Source: Macrostomum hystrix (lineage: Eukaryota; Platyhelminthes; Macrostomidae). Taken from it: 64,000 nucleotides of DNA. The translations under genes and the position numbers were made by a program. Positions 43,201 through 55,200 of this stretch are shown piece by piece (position 1 is the stretch's first letter; each line of letters opens with the position of its first letter). The stretch spans positions 18,841,501 to 18,905,500 of the forward strand of contig CATNEN010000039.1 in NCBI GenBank assembly GCA_950097015.1, in the 5' to 3' direction. The notes beneath the pieces were generated by a model. The model was not told the origin of the DNA. It saw only the letters and a program-made list of their open reading frames with translations, and ran no database searches.

Positions 43201-46200
43201 TGCAGAGTCGACGGAGAGTTGGAAGTCCAGACCGCAATGCGCCAGTCACGGAATGCCGTAGGGCCTGCGAGGTTTAAGGTAAGTTGTGAGTACCAACAAA
43301 ATTATTCGATTCTGACACGAGTCAGTAACCACGAATTCGGTTGCAACAGCGACGACATACAAGCTAAATAACTATAACAGTTGCAGGAGGCTGCGGGCAA
43401 TTGCACATCATTTGGTGACTAGACCCGCAGCCCTCAAGGTTGGCCCTCAAGGGCGTAAATTGCAGGACAAGCCCCCAAGCCTTCTCTCCGCGGCAGCGTC
43501 CCAAAGGAATGTTGCCTCGGCGCGGAATCGAGCTCAGGGACCCTGTTGATTGCGTAAAGCGTAAACCCAGCGAAGACATTCTGTGTACATAATTGTGTAC
43601 ACAGTCAGTACACATACATATACTCACTCTGCTCTCCTGCAGGCCTTGGCGACCAAACTCTGGCGAATGCGCTGACAGCTCCGCAGAACAATTCCAGCCG
43701 GGGAAGTGCTAGCGGCGTGGGTTTCGGCTGGCAGGCCGGCTCAAGGCATTCCAGGTCGCGCACACTGCCGGATCCTTGGCGAAGTCGCATTCGATCTACA
43801 CCAACCTTCAGGAATATTTTAATGTATGTTTTCTTTCGTTATATAATAGCTCGTACTTTCAACAACAAAGGTTTGGCACAACCTGTTTGGGTGTGAGTTT
43901 TGCTTGGTCTGACTTTAGCACTAAACTTCCTGAGCTCGAATCTGCGTGTGCAGCCGCTGAGAGAAGGCCGATGGGGCAGTTAACGCCTATGAGGGCTAGA
44001 CACCGAAGACACAGAGAGAGTTTAGACAGCCTGAACATGAGAAAGTCAGGGCAGAAGTACACACAAGTGTGTGAGTTCTTGCAGAATACGCAGAATTGTA
44101 ATGGGCAGGGTTTGTTCTGTAAATTGCACAGTTAGATCTCAGGTACAGGTGAAGGTCACGGCCCGTGATCACCCTGGATCCATCGCTCCAAGCCAGCGGA
44201 CCGCTTGGAAGGCTGAGCAGTCGAATAATTGACGCTCTGTCCATGTTCTGTTTTAGTTTGATGTCTCCGCCCCGGAGGTCGCTGGACCACACGGCACTGG
44301 CGTTGGATGCCTGGACGAGCAGCAACCGCTGACTGCTTGGCAGGACTCGGAATGTCGCCAGCGTCATTGCGGGGGATTTTGACGTCGCATCGTCTGCGAG
44401 ATGATTGAGAGCGAACGAGTTTTAGGTAATCTGGGATCCGTGATATATAACTTGTAAATTCTGAGTACAAATATGACTAAGCAACAGGCTGTTGAGCTCA
44501 CCGTCATTTTTCATGGGCAATTGTGTCCAGTTTAGTTGTTGACCACCGTCTCGCGGTAGATCGCTGCGAAAAAGTCCACCCTCTACGAGAATGAATAGAT
44601 ACCTGCGCGGCCATAAAAATGTCAAATTTGTTTTTGTCTTCCTAAAAACATGCCGCTTTGACAGAAGGTGTGCACAGAGCCCAAGGATTTACCCGTTCAG
44701 CGGATCCACCTGCCACTGGATTTGGCCGGGTTGACGAATTCGATCTCGGACACCGGGCGCTTCGCCGACTTTCCTTGGCTCGTCATTGACTTCTGTGCCA
44801 TACCAGTCTGTCGCTTGTTGAATGTCCTGTTTGTAAAGTCGTGAGATGCATTCGTCCATAACAAAGAAGAAATGGCACCTAACCCAGTTGTACCAGATTT
44901 ACAGCCGATGGCACACCCAAAAGCTGTGTACAGTTAGCTGTTCATTCTGTGGACCCAAGAGTCCCCCCAAAGCCGGCGCCACGCCCTGGTCGCGCTCAGC
45001 TACCGCTCAACCCAGGCGGAGATGTGCATCCTTCGCACTGCTTACTTCAGCACAGCGATGGCCGGGCGGAGAAACGACAATCTCCAGGAGGCCCACCTCG
45101 GCTGGAACATCAAATGGGAGCTGCTGGCGCTGGTGTGGAGCCTGAAGCTCAGTGTTCCCAGCTTCACCGGTTACTGCGACCATCGGCGCTTCAGGGGCTG
45201 CTGGCGACCATGGACCCGGAAGGCAGGCTTGCGCCGGGTCTGTCGACGCTGCAGCAATTCTCTTTCTCGCTGCTGTACCGGCCTGCAGGTCGGGAGAATG
45301 TGGTGCCAGATGCGCAAGGCCGGGTGGCCCCGCTGGGAGGCAGCTCGCCTGCATGAGGAGCAGCGGCAGGTCCCGCTGCTGAGCAAGTTGTTCCAGGCGC
45401 TGGCGAAGATCGACGCCGTAACGGTGGCAGATGCACTGCTCAGAGCCGTTGTTCTGCGGCACGGCGCCCAAAAAGTGCTGCGCAGTGACCAGGGCCAACA
45501 GTTTGAGAGCGAAGTCTTCACCTGGCTCTGAGAGCAGCTGGGCATCGAGAAAACTCGCACATCGCCATTCCACCCAAGCGGCAACAGGCAACCGGAAATT
45601 GAACGACATGCTGGCGACAGTCGTGTCGGAAAACCAGCAGGACTGGGACCTTAAGCTGCCCTACGTCACGTGGGCCTACAATAACTCCTCCTCGACAGCT
45701 GGCTGATGGCCAACGACAAGGCGGCGAGCGGCAGCCCTCACGCCTTTCTGCAGCAGACGCAAGCGAACATGCTGGTGAAGCGGTGCGTCTGCTGCTGTTG
45801 TATTATTGCTCTTGACCTGGTTTTAGGCAGCAATATAAGTATTTTCCCCAAGAACTAGTTGGTATAGCAAGGCAGTTCTTTGTCAGTTCATGTCGGATCT
45901 CACTCACCCCGGGCTTAGTAAGAATGTAGACATGCCGGGCCACCCAGTCCACAGCCAGTTTCAGCACCTTCTGACGTAGACGCGGCAGTTCGACTAAGGA
46001 CGCTGCAGGACCGCTGCCCCTAGCAGAATCTGGCGATAGACTCCTGCGAGTCAGACTGCCTGAGTAGTCGACTGAGAACAGTAGCTGCTGATGATTGTCC
46101 GCTGCGAATGCTGGCATTTTAAATAGATCAGAACACGTTTTTAAGCTTCTATATGCTTTGGGAACAAAATAAAAGCAAGCCTTCGTTTTTGTTATATCAA

Positions 46201-49200
46201 AATTAGTAGATTTACTATACTTTGCACAGCACAATTGGCAAGCAAATTCTTGAAAACTCTGCCAGCATGCAGCAATCTTTCACACTCGTTACCTCTGAGA
46301 CTGAGTCCCGGAAACATTGGAACGAGTTCTGGTAGAACTGAAGATGAACAATTATATTATACTAGTAATATGCGATATAGCTACTTAGGGTAGAAAGTTC
46401 AGGATATCAAATGCTCAAAGTTGATTAAAATGGTTGACTATTCTTAGTATTGGCTACTGACTAGTTGTTGCGAAATTCCTAAATTCGTACAACCAATCAG
46501 CGGGCGGAGTGGGTGGGTGATGGGCGGGCAGAGACGAAAACAGGACGCCAACCAATCAGCGCGGGTTGGATGGGTGGAAAGACGAATACTGGACGCCAAC
46601 CAATCGTACGTCGGTCCAATAATGGGATGATTGGGATGGTGGCGCCGAGAGACAAGCCAATCAGCGCCCTTTCCGACGATTATACCAAAACTGAAATACA
46701 GATGGCACTAGATCTTTTAGACATAAGAGAAGAATTATTTACCCACAATTCCTGCTGAGTCGTTGCCCTTGACAACGGTGCTGTACCTCGGCGGTCCTGG
46801 CACCGTCACGGTCTTCAACGTGCCACCAACTAGCAGCACTAACTGAGCCTTCGATTTCGACCCAGCGAAGGCGCTCGATGCCGGCTGAAGGACGCGGATA
46901 CTCGCTGAAGGTCCTGCGCCGTATTGATTGACAGCCGAGAGGCTGAGCGTCAGTTGACAGCTGTTAGACGCAGTTGGGGGACAGACGGGGGCTGCGAGGA
47001 GCACTGGACTCCGGCGCACAAACTCCGACTGGGTGACAGTCGGTGGCAGGTCTGACGCATTGCCTGCTATCCACTGTTGCAGCTGCAGGGTATAGCCTGC
47101 GAATTCAAAGGTTACCGGTTTGTTGAGAATTCAGGTAGGGGACAGTTGCCAAATGAAAAGATAAAATCTGATTCGCCGACAAAGCAGGAGCAAATAAAAA
47201 AACTAGTTTTTTGACTTCTATCTAATTTGACGGTGCAAAAGCTCGAGATTGTTTTGCCAATCTGGAGAAGGCTTGGGGGCTTGTCGTGCAATTTACGCCC
47301 TTGAGGGCCAACCTCCAGGGCACAGTGAAAGTGTACACTGCCTGACGATTAGAAAGTCAGGGCTGATGTGCACACCCGTGTGAGTGTGTGCCTTCGTACA
47401 GTATCTGTGTGCTTATATCATATAGATATAAGTTGTTGTTGTCCTCGGGTCATTGATTTCTATAATGTACAAATCCAAAACGGCAGCGACATTTACCGGT
47501 TAGGCGCGCGTTGGAACTATTTGGTGACAGCCAGGCAGCTCGAAGGATGCGGGCAGTTTCAGTCCAAGTGGCCTTGAAAGCTCGCGGCTCACTTTCGGGC
47601 GCGGCTGCAGTAGAAATTTAGGATTCAAATGACACTCAATAGAAATGACACCTAGAGATTTAACCCAGTTGAGCAAGATGTTACAGCCGGTGACACAGCC
47701 GCAGCTATTGCGCGGGGGCATTCAAAGACTGTGTACATCTGTTCAGTCCATGGACTGGGTAGGCCGCCAAAAGCCATCCGAATATCTACCCTAGCTAACG
47801 CTGGTTCCCCTTTTAACAGCTGGATTAGCTGAAGCTAAAGCTGTGAAGTTGTGACTCGAACTCCCGGCATCCGCGTCAAAAGGCCCTCAAACCGCCTCCC
47901 CCACTACGCCTAGCCATGTCTGTCGGCTCAACTAATTTGTTTAGATTTCGAGCGTATTTCTATCGTGCTAGTTGACAAACAAAACAACATTTTAAAGCCT
48001 TCTGGTACTCACCAAGGCGTTCATTCGTCGTGAAACTCGCCGAATCGCCAATATTTAGCAGCTGATTATTTGTTACATTCCAGGCAGCCAGGCGGACCTT
48101 AAGAAAACGATATTTAGCTTTGTGCTTCGTTCCCCGGGGTCCCCGAGCTCGATTCCGCGCGGCGAGGCCACATTCATTTGGTTCGCTTGTGGGCCACATT
48201 CAAGATAAGGCTTGTCGTGCAATTTACGCCCTCGAGGGCCAACCTCCAAGGTACAGTGAAAGTGTACACTGCACCTGACGATGAGAAAGTCAGAGCAGAT
48301 GTACACACCTGTGTGAGCGTGTGCCTGCGTACAGTATCTGTGTGCGTGTGTGCTCAGGAGTCAGCGAACTGGGCAGAATTGCCTCCTAGCCGACTTTGGT
48401 TTGGTGTCACCAACTGCACATGGCAGTTGACTTCAGGGCCGTCCAGCGCATAACTCACATTAAATTCAAGCATGTGATTTTGGTTCGGTCTAAGCCCCTT
48501 TGGACGGGGGCGAGTGGGTCAACGGCTAGCGTCGCTGCCTCGCACTCCAATGGACGCTAGTTCGATTCTCCCTTCAAGTCACGATTAATTTCGGGACTTG
48601 TTGGGGGGGGGGTTTGGGCAGTAGCGACCGGAGGTGCACCATATTTCGTGCAATCAAAGCTTGAAATAATAGCTTTGCTCCTACCTTTCTGTGTGCCTGT
48701 TCTGCGTTGTGTGAGTTGTGTGCGTTGGCGCTGGGGCGTGAGGCCTTGCGGGGGGTGGCTGGGGGGCGGGTGTACACCGCCGCGCGCTTTCTGGATTTCC
48801 GTCAGCGCGATTGGATAAGTGTACACTCATCAACCGGCCCCCCTGAGGACTGATTTCTTTTCAGCCTTCCGCCCCGGCTTGGTCTGCTCTATGCGTGTGG
48901 GGCTGGGGTGGGGGGCACTGCTGCCTATTCTGGGTGCCTCCTGCCCTCCCCGGCTGGTCTGTGCTGCTGTGTGTGGTGCCTGCTTAGGGCGGCGCGATGG
49001 GCGCTAAGCGCCTAGTTCGCCGGTCTGGGGGCGTGCCGCTCCGTCGCTTGTGCGACAAGTGCCACGGGCCCCCCTGCAAATAGATTGATAGAAGCCCGAA
49101 TGGACACACTGTTTAGGCTTTCCTGAATAGGCACTCTTTTGAGAGATAGATTCGATTTGCAACGCTACGTGCCAGACGCATATTAACCTACTGATAGTAC

Positions 49201-52200
49201 TATTTTATGAGACTATTAGTGCTTTTTCTTACCTGGTAGCGCGTAAATGGTACTAGACCATCCAGCTCAACAGGCAGTTGCCTCACCGATTCGATTCGAC
49301 TTATCCAGACAGCATCTTCATCCTCCTCTTCATCGCGCAGCATCCTCAACTCCAACGACAGCCTTCGCCTTTCATAATCGTTAATGATTGACAAAGTAGA
49401 CGATTGCGTCGACTTGCAGTTAAGCAGAGCGGTCGTGTCGTTTGCTGTCTGGACTAGTAGCTCGCAAGGCGGTTGTGGAACTGCGATGGGAAATAATAGG
49501 AAAATGGGAAAAGTGCATATGATTCGGTATGTTATCTGTGATCAATCTCTCCTTCAGTGTCTATGGGTGTTTGGTCAGTCTCTCCTTCAGTGTCCATGGG
49601 TGCTTGGTCACTCTCTCCTTCAGTGTCTATGGGTGCTTGGTCACTCTCTCCTTCAGTGTCCATGGGTGTTTGATCACTCTCTCCTTCAGTGTCGATGGGT
49701 GCTTGGTCACTCTCCTTCAGTGTCTACGGGTGCTTGGTTACTGTCTCTTTCAGTGTCTACGGGTGCTTGGTTACTCTCTCTTTCAGTGTCTATGGGTGTT
49801 TGATCACTCTCTCCTTCAGTGTCCATGGGTGCTTGATCACTCTCTCCTTCAGTGTCCATGGGTGCTTGGTCACTCTCTCCTTCAGTGTCCATGGGTGCTT
49901 GGTTACTCTCTCCTTCAGTGTCCATGGGTGCTTGGTCACTCTCTCCTTCAGTGTCTATGGGTGCTTGGTCACTCTCTCATTCAGTGTCCATGGGTGCTTG
50001 GTCACTCTCTCCTTCAGTGTCTATGGGTGCTTGGTCACTCTCTCCTTCAGTGTCCATGGGTGTTTGATCACTCTCTCCTTCAGTGTCCATGGGTGCTTGG
50101 TCACTCTCTCCTTCAGTGTCTACGGGTGCTTGGTTACTGTCTCTTTCAATGTCTACGGGTGCTTGGTCACTCTCTCCTTCAGTGTCTAAGGGTGTTTGGT
50201 CACTCTCTCCTTCAGTGTCCATGGGTGCTTGGTTACTCTCTCCTTCAGTGTCCATGGGTGCTTGGTCACTCTCTCCTTCAGTGTCTATGGGTGCTTGGTC
50301 ACTCTCTCATTCAGTGTCCATGGGTGCTTGGTCACTCTCTCCTTCAGTGTCTATGGGTGCTTGGTCACTCTCTCCTTCAGTGTCCATGGGTGTTTGATCA
50401 CTCTCTCCTTCAGTGTCCATGGGTGCTTGGTCACTCTCTCCTTCAGTGTCTACGGGTGCTTGGTTACTGTCTCTTTCAGTGTCTACGGGTGCTTGGTCAC
50501 TCTCTCCTTCAGTGTCTAAGGGTGTTTGGTCACTCTCTCCTTCAGTGTCCATGGGTGCTTGGTCACTCTCTCCTTCAGTGTCTAAGGGTTTTTGGTCACT
50601 CTCTCATTCAGTGTCTAACCATAAGAATCGATTCAGCGCACAAGTATTCGTCGCACCTTCTGGTTCCGCTTGGATTCAATTGTGCGTGAAAACGTGACTT
50701 TGTCCTGATAATGATAAGAAATTGCGAGATAAACGTACAAACACTCACTACAACATCTGACTGGCTGTATCTCCGCCTTTAATGGCAACCTATTGAATCT
50801 GGTGCTATTAGGACAGCTGAAGCCGCGTTCACACTTTTCAGACTATTGAGAAACTAATATCTACCTGTCTGTATATCTGCAATTTTGCAGCAAAGTTTTT
50901 AATTCGCGACGATATCGGGAAGTATATGGGATATGACTGAATAAATGGAAGGTAGATTGGTAGAGTAAGGATGTAGATTGATAGAGTACGTTGTAGATTG
51001 GTAGAGTGGAAGGTAGATTAGTAGAGTAGGGTGTAGATTGGTAGAGTGGAAGGTAGATTAGTAGAGTAGGGTGTAGATTGGTAGATTGGAATGTAGATTG
51101 GTAGAGTAGGACGTAGATTGGTAGAGTAGGACGTAGATTGGTAGAGTAGGATGTAGATTGGTAGAGTAGGACGTAGATTGGTAGAGTAGGATGTAGATTG
51201 GTAGAGTAGGACGTAGATTGGTAGAGTAGGATGTAGATTGGTAGAGTAGGACGTAGATTGGTAGAGTAGGACGTAGATTGGTAGAGTAGGATATAGATTG
51301 GTAGAGTAGGACGTAGATTGTTAGAGTAGGACGTAGATTGGTAGAGTAGGACGTAGATTGGTAGAGTAGGACATAGATTGGTAGAGTAGGACGTAGATTG
51401 GTAGAGTAGGATGTAGATTGGTAGAGTAGGACGTAGATTGGTAGAGTAGGACATAGATTGGTAGAGTAGGATGTAGATTGGTAGAGTGGAATATAGATTG
51501 GTAGAGTAGGACGTAGATTGGTAGAGTAGGACGTAGATTGGTAGAGTAGGACGTAGATTGGTAGAGTAGGACATAGATTGGTAGAGTAGGATGTAGATTG
51601 GTAGAGTGGAATATAGATTGGTAGAGTAGGATGTAGATTGGTAGAGTAGGACGTAGATTGGTAGAGTAGGACGTAGATTGGTAGAGTAGGATGTAGATTG
51701 GTAGAGTAGGATGTAGATTGGTAGAGTGGAATATAGATTGGTAGAGTAGGATGTAGATTGGTAGAGTAGGACGTAGATTGGTAGAGTAGGACGTAGATTG
51801 GTAGAGTAGGACGTAGATTGGTAGAGTAGGACATAGATTGGTAGAGTAGGACGTAGATTGGTAGAGTAGGACGTAGATTGGTAGAGTAGGACGTAGATTG
51901 GTAGAGTAGGACGTAGATTGGTAGAGTAGGATATAGATTGGTAGAGTAGGACGTAGATTGTTAGAGTAGGACGTAGATTGGTAGAGTAGGACGTAGATTG
52001 GTAGAGTAGGACATAGATTGGTAGAGTAGGATGTAGATTGGTAGAGTGGAATATAGATTGGTAGAGTAGGATGTAGATTGGTAGAGTAGGACGTAGATTG
52101 GTAGAGTAGGACGTGGATTGGTAGAGTAGGACGTAGATTGGTAGAGTAGGATGTAGATTGGTAGAGTAGGACGTAGATTGGTAGAGTAGGACGTAGATTG

Positions 52201-55200
52201 GTAGAGTAGGACGTAGATTGGTAGAGTAGGACGTAGATTGGTAGAGTAGGACGTAGATTGGTAGAGTAGGATGTAGATTGGTAGAGTAGGATGTAGATTG
52301 GTAGAGTAGGACGTAGATTGGTAGAGTAGGACATAGATTGGTAGAGTAGGATGTAGATTGGTAGAGTGGAATATAGATTGGTAGAGTAGGATGTAGATTG
52401 GTAGAGTAGGACGTAGATTGGTAGAGTAGGACGTAGATTGGTAGAGTAGGATGTAGATTGGTAGAGTAGGATGTAGATTGGTAGAGTGGAATATAGATTG
52501 GTAGAGTAGGATGTAGATTGGTAGAGTAGGACGTAGATTGGTAGAGTAGGACGTAGATTGGTAGAGTAGGACGTAGATTGGTAGAGTAGGATGTAGATTG
52601 GTAGAGTAGGACGTAGATTGGTAGAGTAGGACGTAGATTGGTAGAGTAGGATGTAGATTGGTAGAGTAGGATGTAGATTGGTAGAGTGGAATATAGATTG
52701 GTAGAGTAGGATGTAGATTCGTAGAGTAGGACGTAGATTGGTAGAGTAGGACGTAGATTGGTAGAGTAGGATGTAGATTGGTAGAGTAGGATGTAGATTT
52801 GTAGAGTAGAGTGTAGATTGGTAGAGTGGAATGTAGATTGGTAGAGTAGGATGTAGATTTGTAGAGTAGAGTGTAGATTGGTAGAGTAGGATGTAGATTT
52901 GTAGAGTAGAGTGTAGATTGGTAGAGTGGAATGTAGTTTGGTAGAGTAGAGTGTAGATTGGTAGAGTGGAATGTAGATTGGTAGAGTAGGATGTAGATTT
53001 GTAGAGTAGAGTGTTGATTGGTAGAGTGGAATGTAGTTTGGTAGAGTAGAGTGTAGATTGGTAGAGTGGGATGTAGATTGGTAGAGTAGGATGTAGATTG
53101 AGTGGGTTATAGAACTTGAAAAGAATAAGCACGTTGAACATTAGAGATTACCTAGGAATGCAATTTGCACAGCAGCCTCTGTTTCAGTCTCCCCCGGGTC
53201 AAGACATCAGCCAAGGCGTTAGGAAAATATTGGGTCACAAGGCGTCCAGAAGATCCCATCTAGCAAAAGACAAAAATATGATGAAAAAAGGATTAGGTTC
53301 GTGACTTTTTTCTCACCTGGGGAGGGGAGGGTCAGTTTCTCGCCCAAAGTTGATAGGGGAGTAGGCAAAGTGCCACCGCAACATTTTCCCCCTGTGGATT
53401 GCGCAATACCTATGATAAATGTAGATTGTCACGTGTGAGACAGGGAGAGGAGCAGACTGAGAGATGCAGGGAGTGGAGAGTGAGAAAATGAGACTGAGAG
53501 ATGCAGGGAGTCGAGAGAGAGAATGAGACTGAGAGATGCAGGGAGTGGAGAGTGAGAGAATGAGACTGAGAGATGCAGGGAGTGCAGAGAGAATGAGACT
53601 GAGAGATGAAGGGAGTGCAGAGAGAGAATGAGACTGAGAGATGCAGGGAGTGCAGAGAGAGAATGAGACTGAGTGATGCAGGGAGTGGAGAGAGAATGAG
53701 ACTGAGAGATGCAGGGAGTGCAGAGAGAGAATGAGACTGAGAGATGAAGGGAGTGCAGAGAGAGAATGAGACTGAGAGATGCAGGGAGTGCAGAGAGAGA
53801 ATGAGACTGAGAGATGCAGGGAGTGGAGAGAAAGAGAGAGAGAATGAGACTGAGAGATGCAGGGAGTGGAGAGAAAGAGAGAGAGAATGAGACTGAGAGA
53901 TGCAGGGAGTGGAGAGAGAGAATGAGACTGAGAGATGCAGGGAGTGCAGAGAGAGAATGAGACTAAGAGATGCAGGGAGTGGAGAGAGAGAGAATGAGAC
54001 TGAGAGATGCAGGGAGTGCAGAGAGAATGAGACTGAGAGATGCAGGGAGTGCAGAGAGAGAATGAGACTGAGAGATGCAGGGAGTGGAGAGAGAGAATGA
54101 GACTGAGAGATGCAGGGAGGGCAGAGAGAGAATGAGACTGAGAGATGCAGGGAGTGCAGAGAGAGAATGAGACTAAGAGATGCAGGGAGTGGAGAGAGAG
54201 AGAATGAGACTGAGAGATGCAGGGAGTGCAGAGAGAATGAGACTGAGAGATGCAGGGAGTGCAGAGAGAGAATGAGACTGAGAGATGCAGGGAGTGGAGA
54301 GAGAGAATGAGACTGAGAGATGCAGGAAGTGCAGAGAGAGAATGAGACTGAGAGATGCAGGGAGTGCAGAGAGAGAATGAGACTGAGAGATGCAGGGAGT
54401 GGAGAGAGAGAATGAGACTGAGAGATGCAGGGAGTGCAGATAGAGAATGAGACTGAGAGATGCAGGGAGTGGAGAGAGAGAGAATGAGACTGAGAGATGC
54501 AGGGAGTGGAGAGAGAGAATGAGACTGAGAGATGCAGGGAGTGGAGAGAAAGAGAGAGAGAATGAGACTGAGAGATGCAGGGAGTGGAGAGAAAGAGAGA
54601 GAGAATGAGACTGAGAGATGCAGGGAGTGGAGAGAGAGAATGAGACTGAGAGATGCAGGGAGTGCAGAGAGAGAATGAGACTAAGAGATGCAGGGAGTGG
54701 AGAGAGAGAGAATGAGACTGAGAGATGCAGGGAGTGCAGAGAGAATGAGACTGAGAGATGCAGGGAGTGCAGAGAGAGAATGAGACTGAGAGATGCAGGG
54801 AGTGGAGAGAGAGAATGAGACTGAGAGATGCAGGGAGTGGAGAGAGAATGAGACTGAGAGATGAAGGGAGTGCAGAGAGAGAATGAGACTGAGAGATGCA
54901 GGGAGTGCAGAGAGAGAATGAGACTGAGAGATGCAGGGAGTGGAGAGAAAGAGAGAGAGAATGAGACTGAGAGATGCAGGGAGTGGAGAGAGAATGAGAC
55001 TGAGAGATGCAGGGAGTGGAGAGAGAGAGAATGAGACTGAGAGATGCAGGGAGTGCAGAGAGAGAATGAGACTGAGAGATGCAGGGAGTGGAGAGAAAGA
55101 GAGAGAGAATGAGACTGAGAGATGCAGGGAGTGCAGAGAGAGAATGAGACTGAGAGATGCAGGGAGTGGAGAGAGAGAGAATGAGACTGAGAGATGCAGG

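Noticed and set aside
44949-45609. Several overlapping open frames on both strands at the Gypsy relic
   Set aside because: Only the plus-strand RNase H and integrase pieces match a family; the others are shadows in GC-rich sequence.
49529-50689. 386-codon plus-strand open frame and its neighbours in other frames
   Set aside because: 33-bp period repeat; all frames on both strands stay open, which is a repeat property and not coding.
51321-53141. 606-codon open frame on the minus strand
   Set aside because: It is the 20-bp minisatellite read in frame; 60 bp is a common multiple of 20 and 3, so stops never arise. No domain and no start context.
53152-53259. Candidate ROS1-like exon with good acceptor (TTTGCTAG) and donor (CTAG/GTAATC)
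   Set aside because: In every entry phase compatible with the neighbours the frame meets a stop; in the only open frame the last codon is TAG at the junction. Left unassigned.
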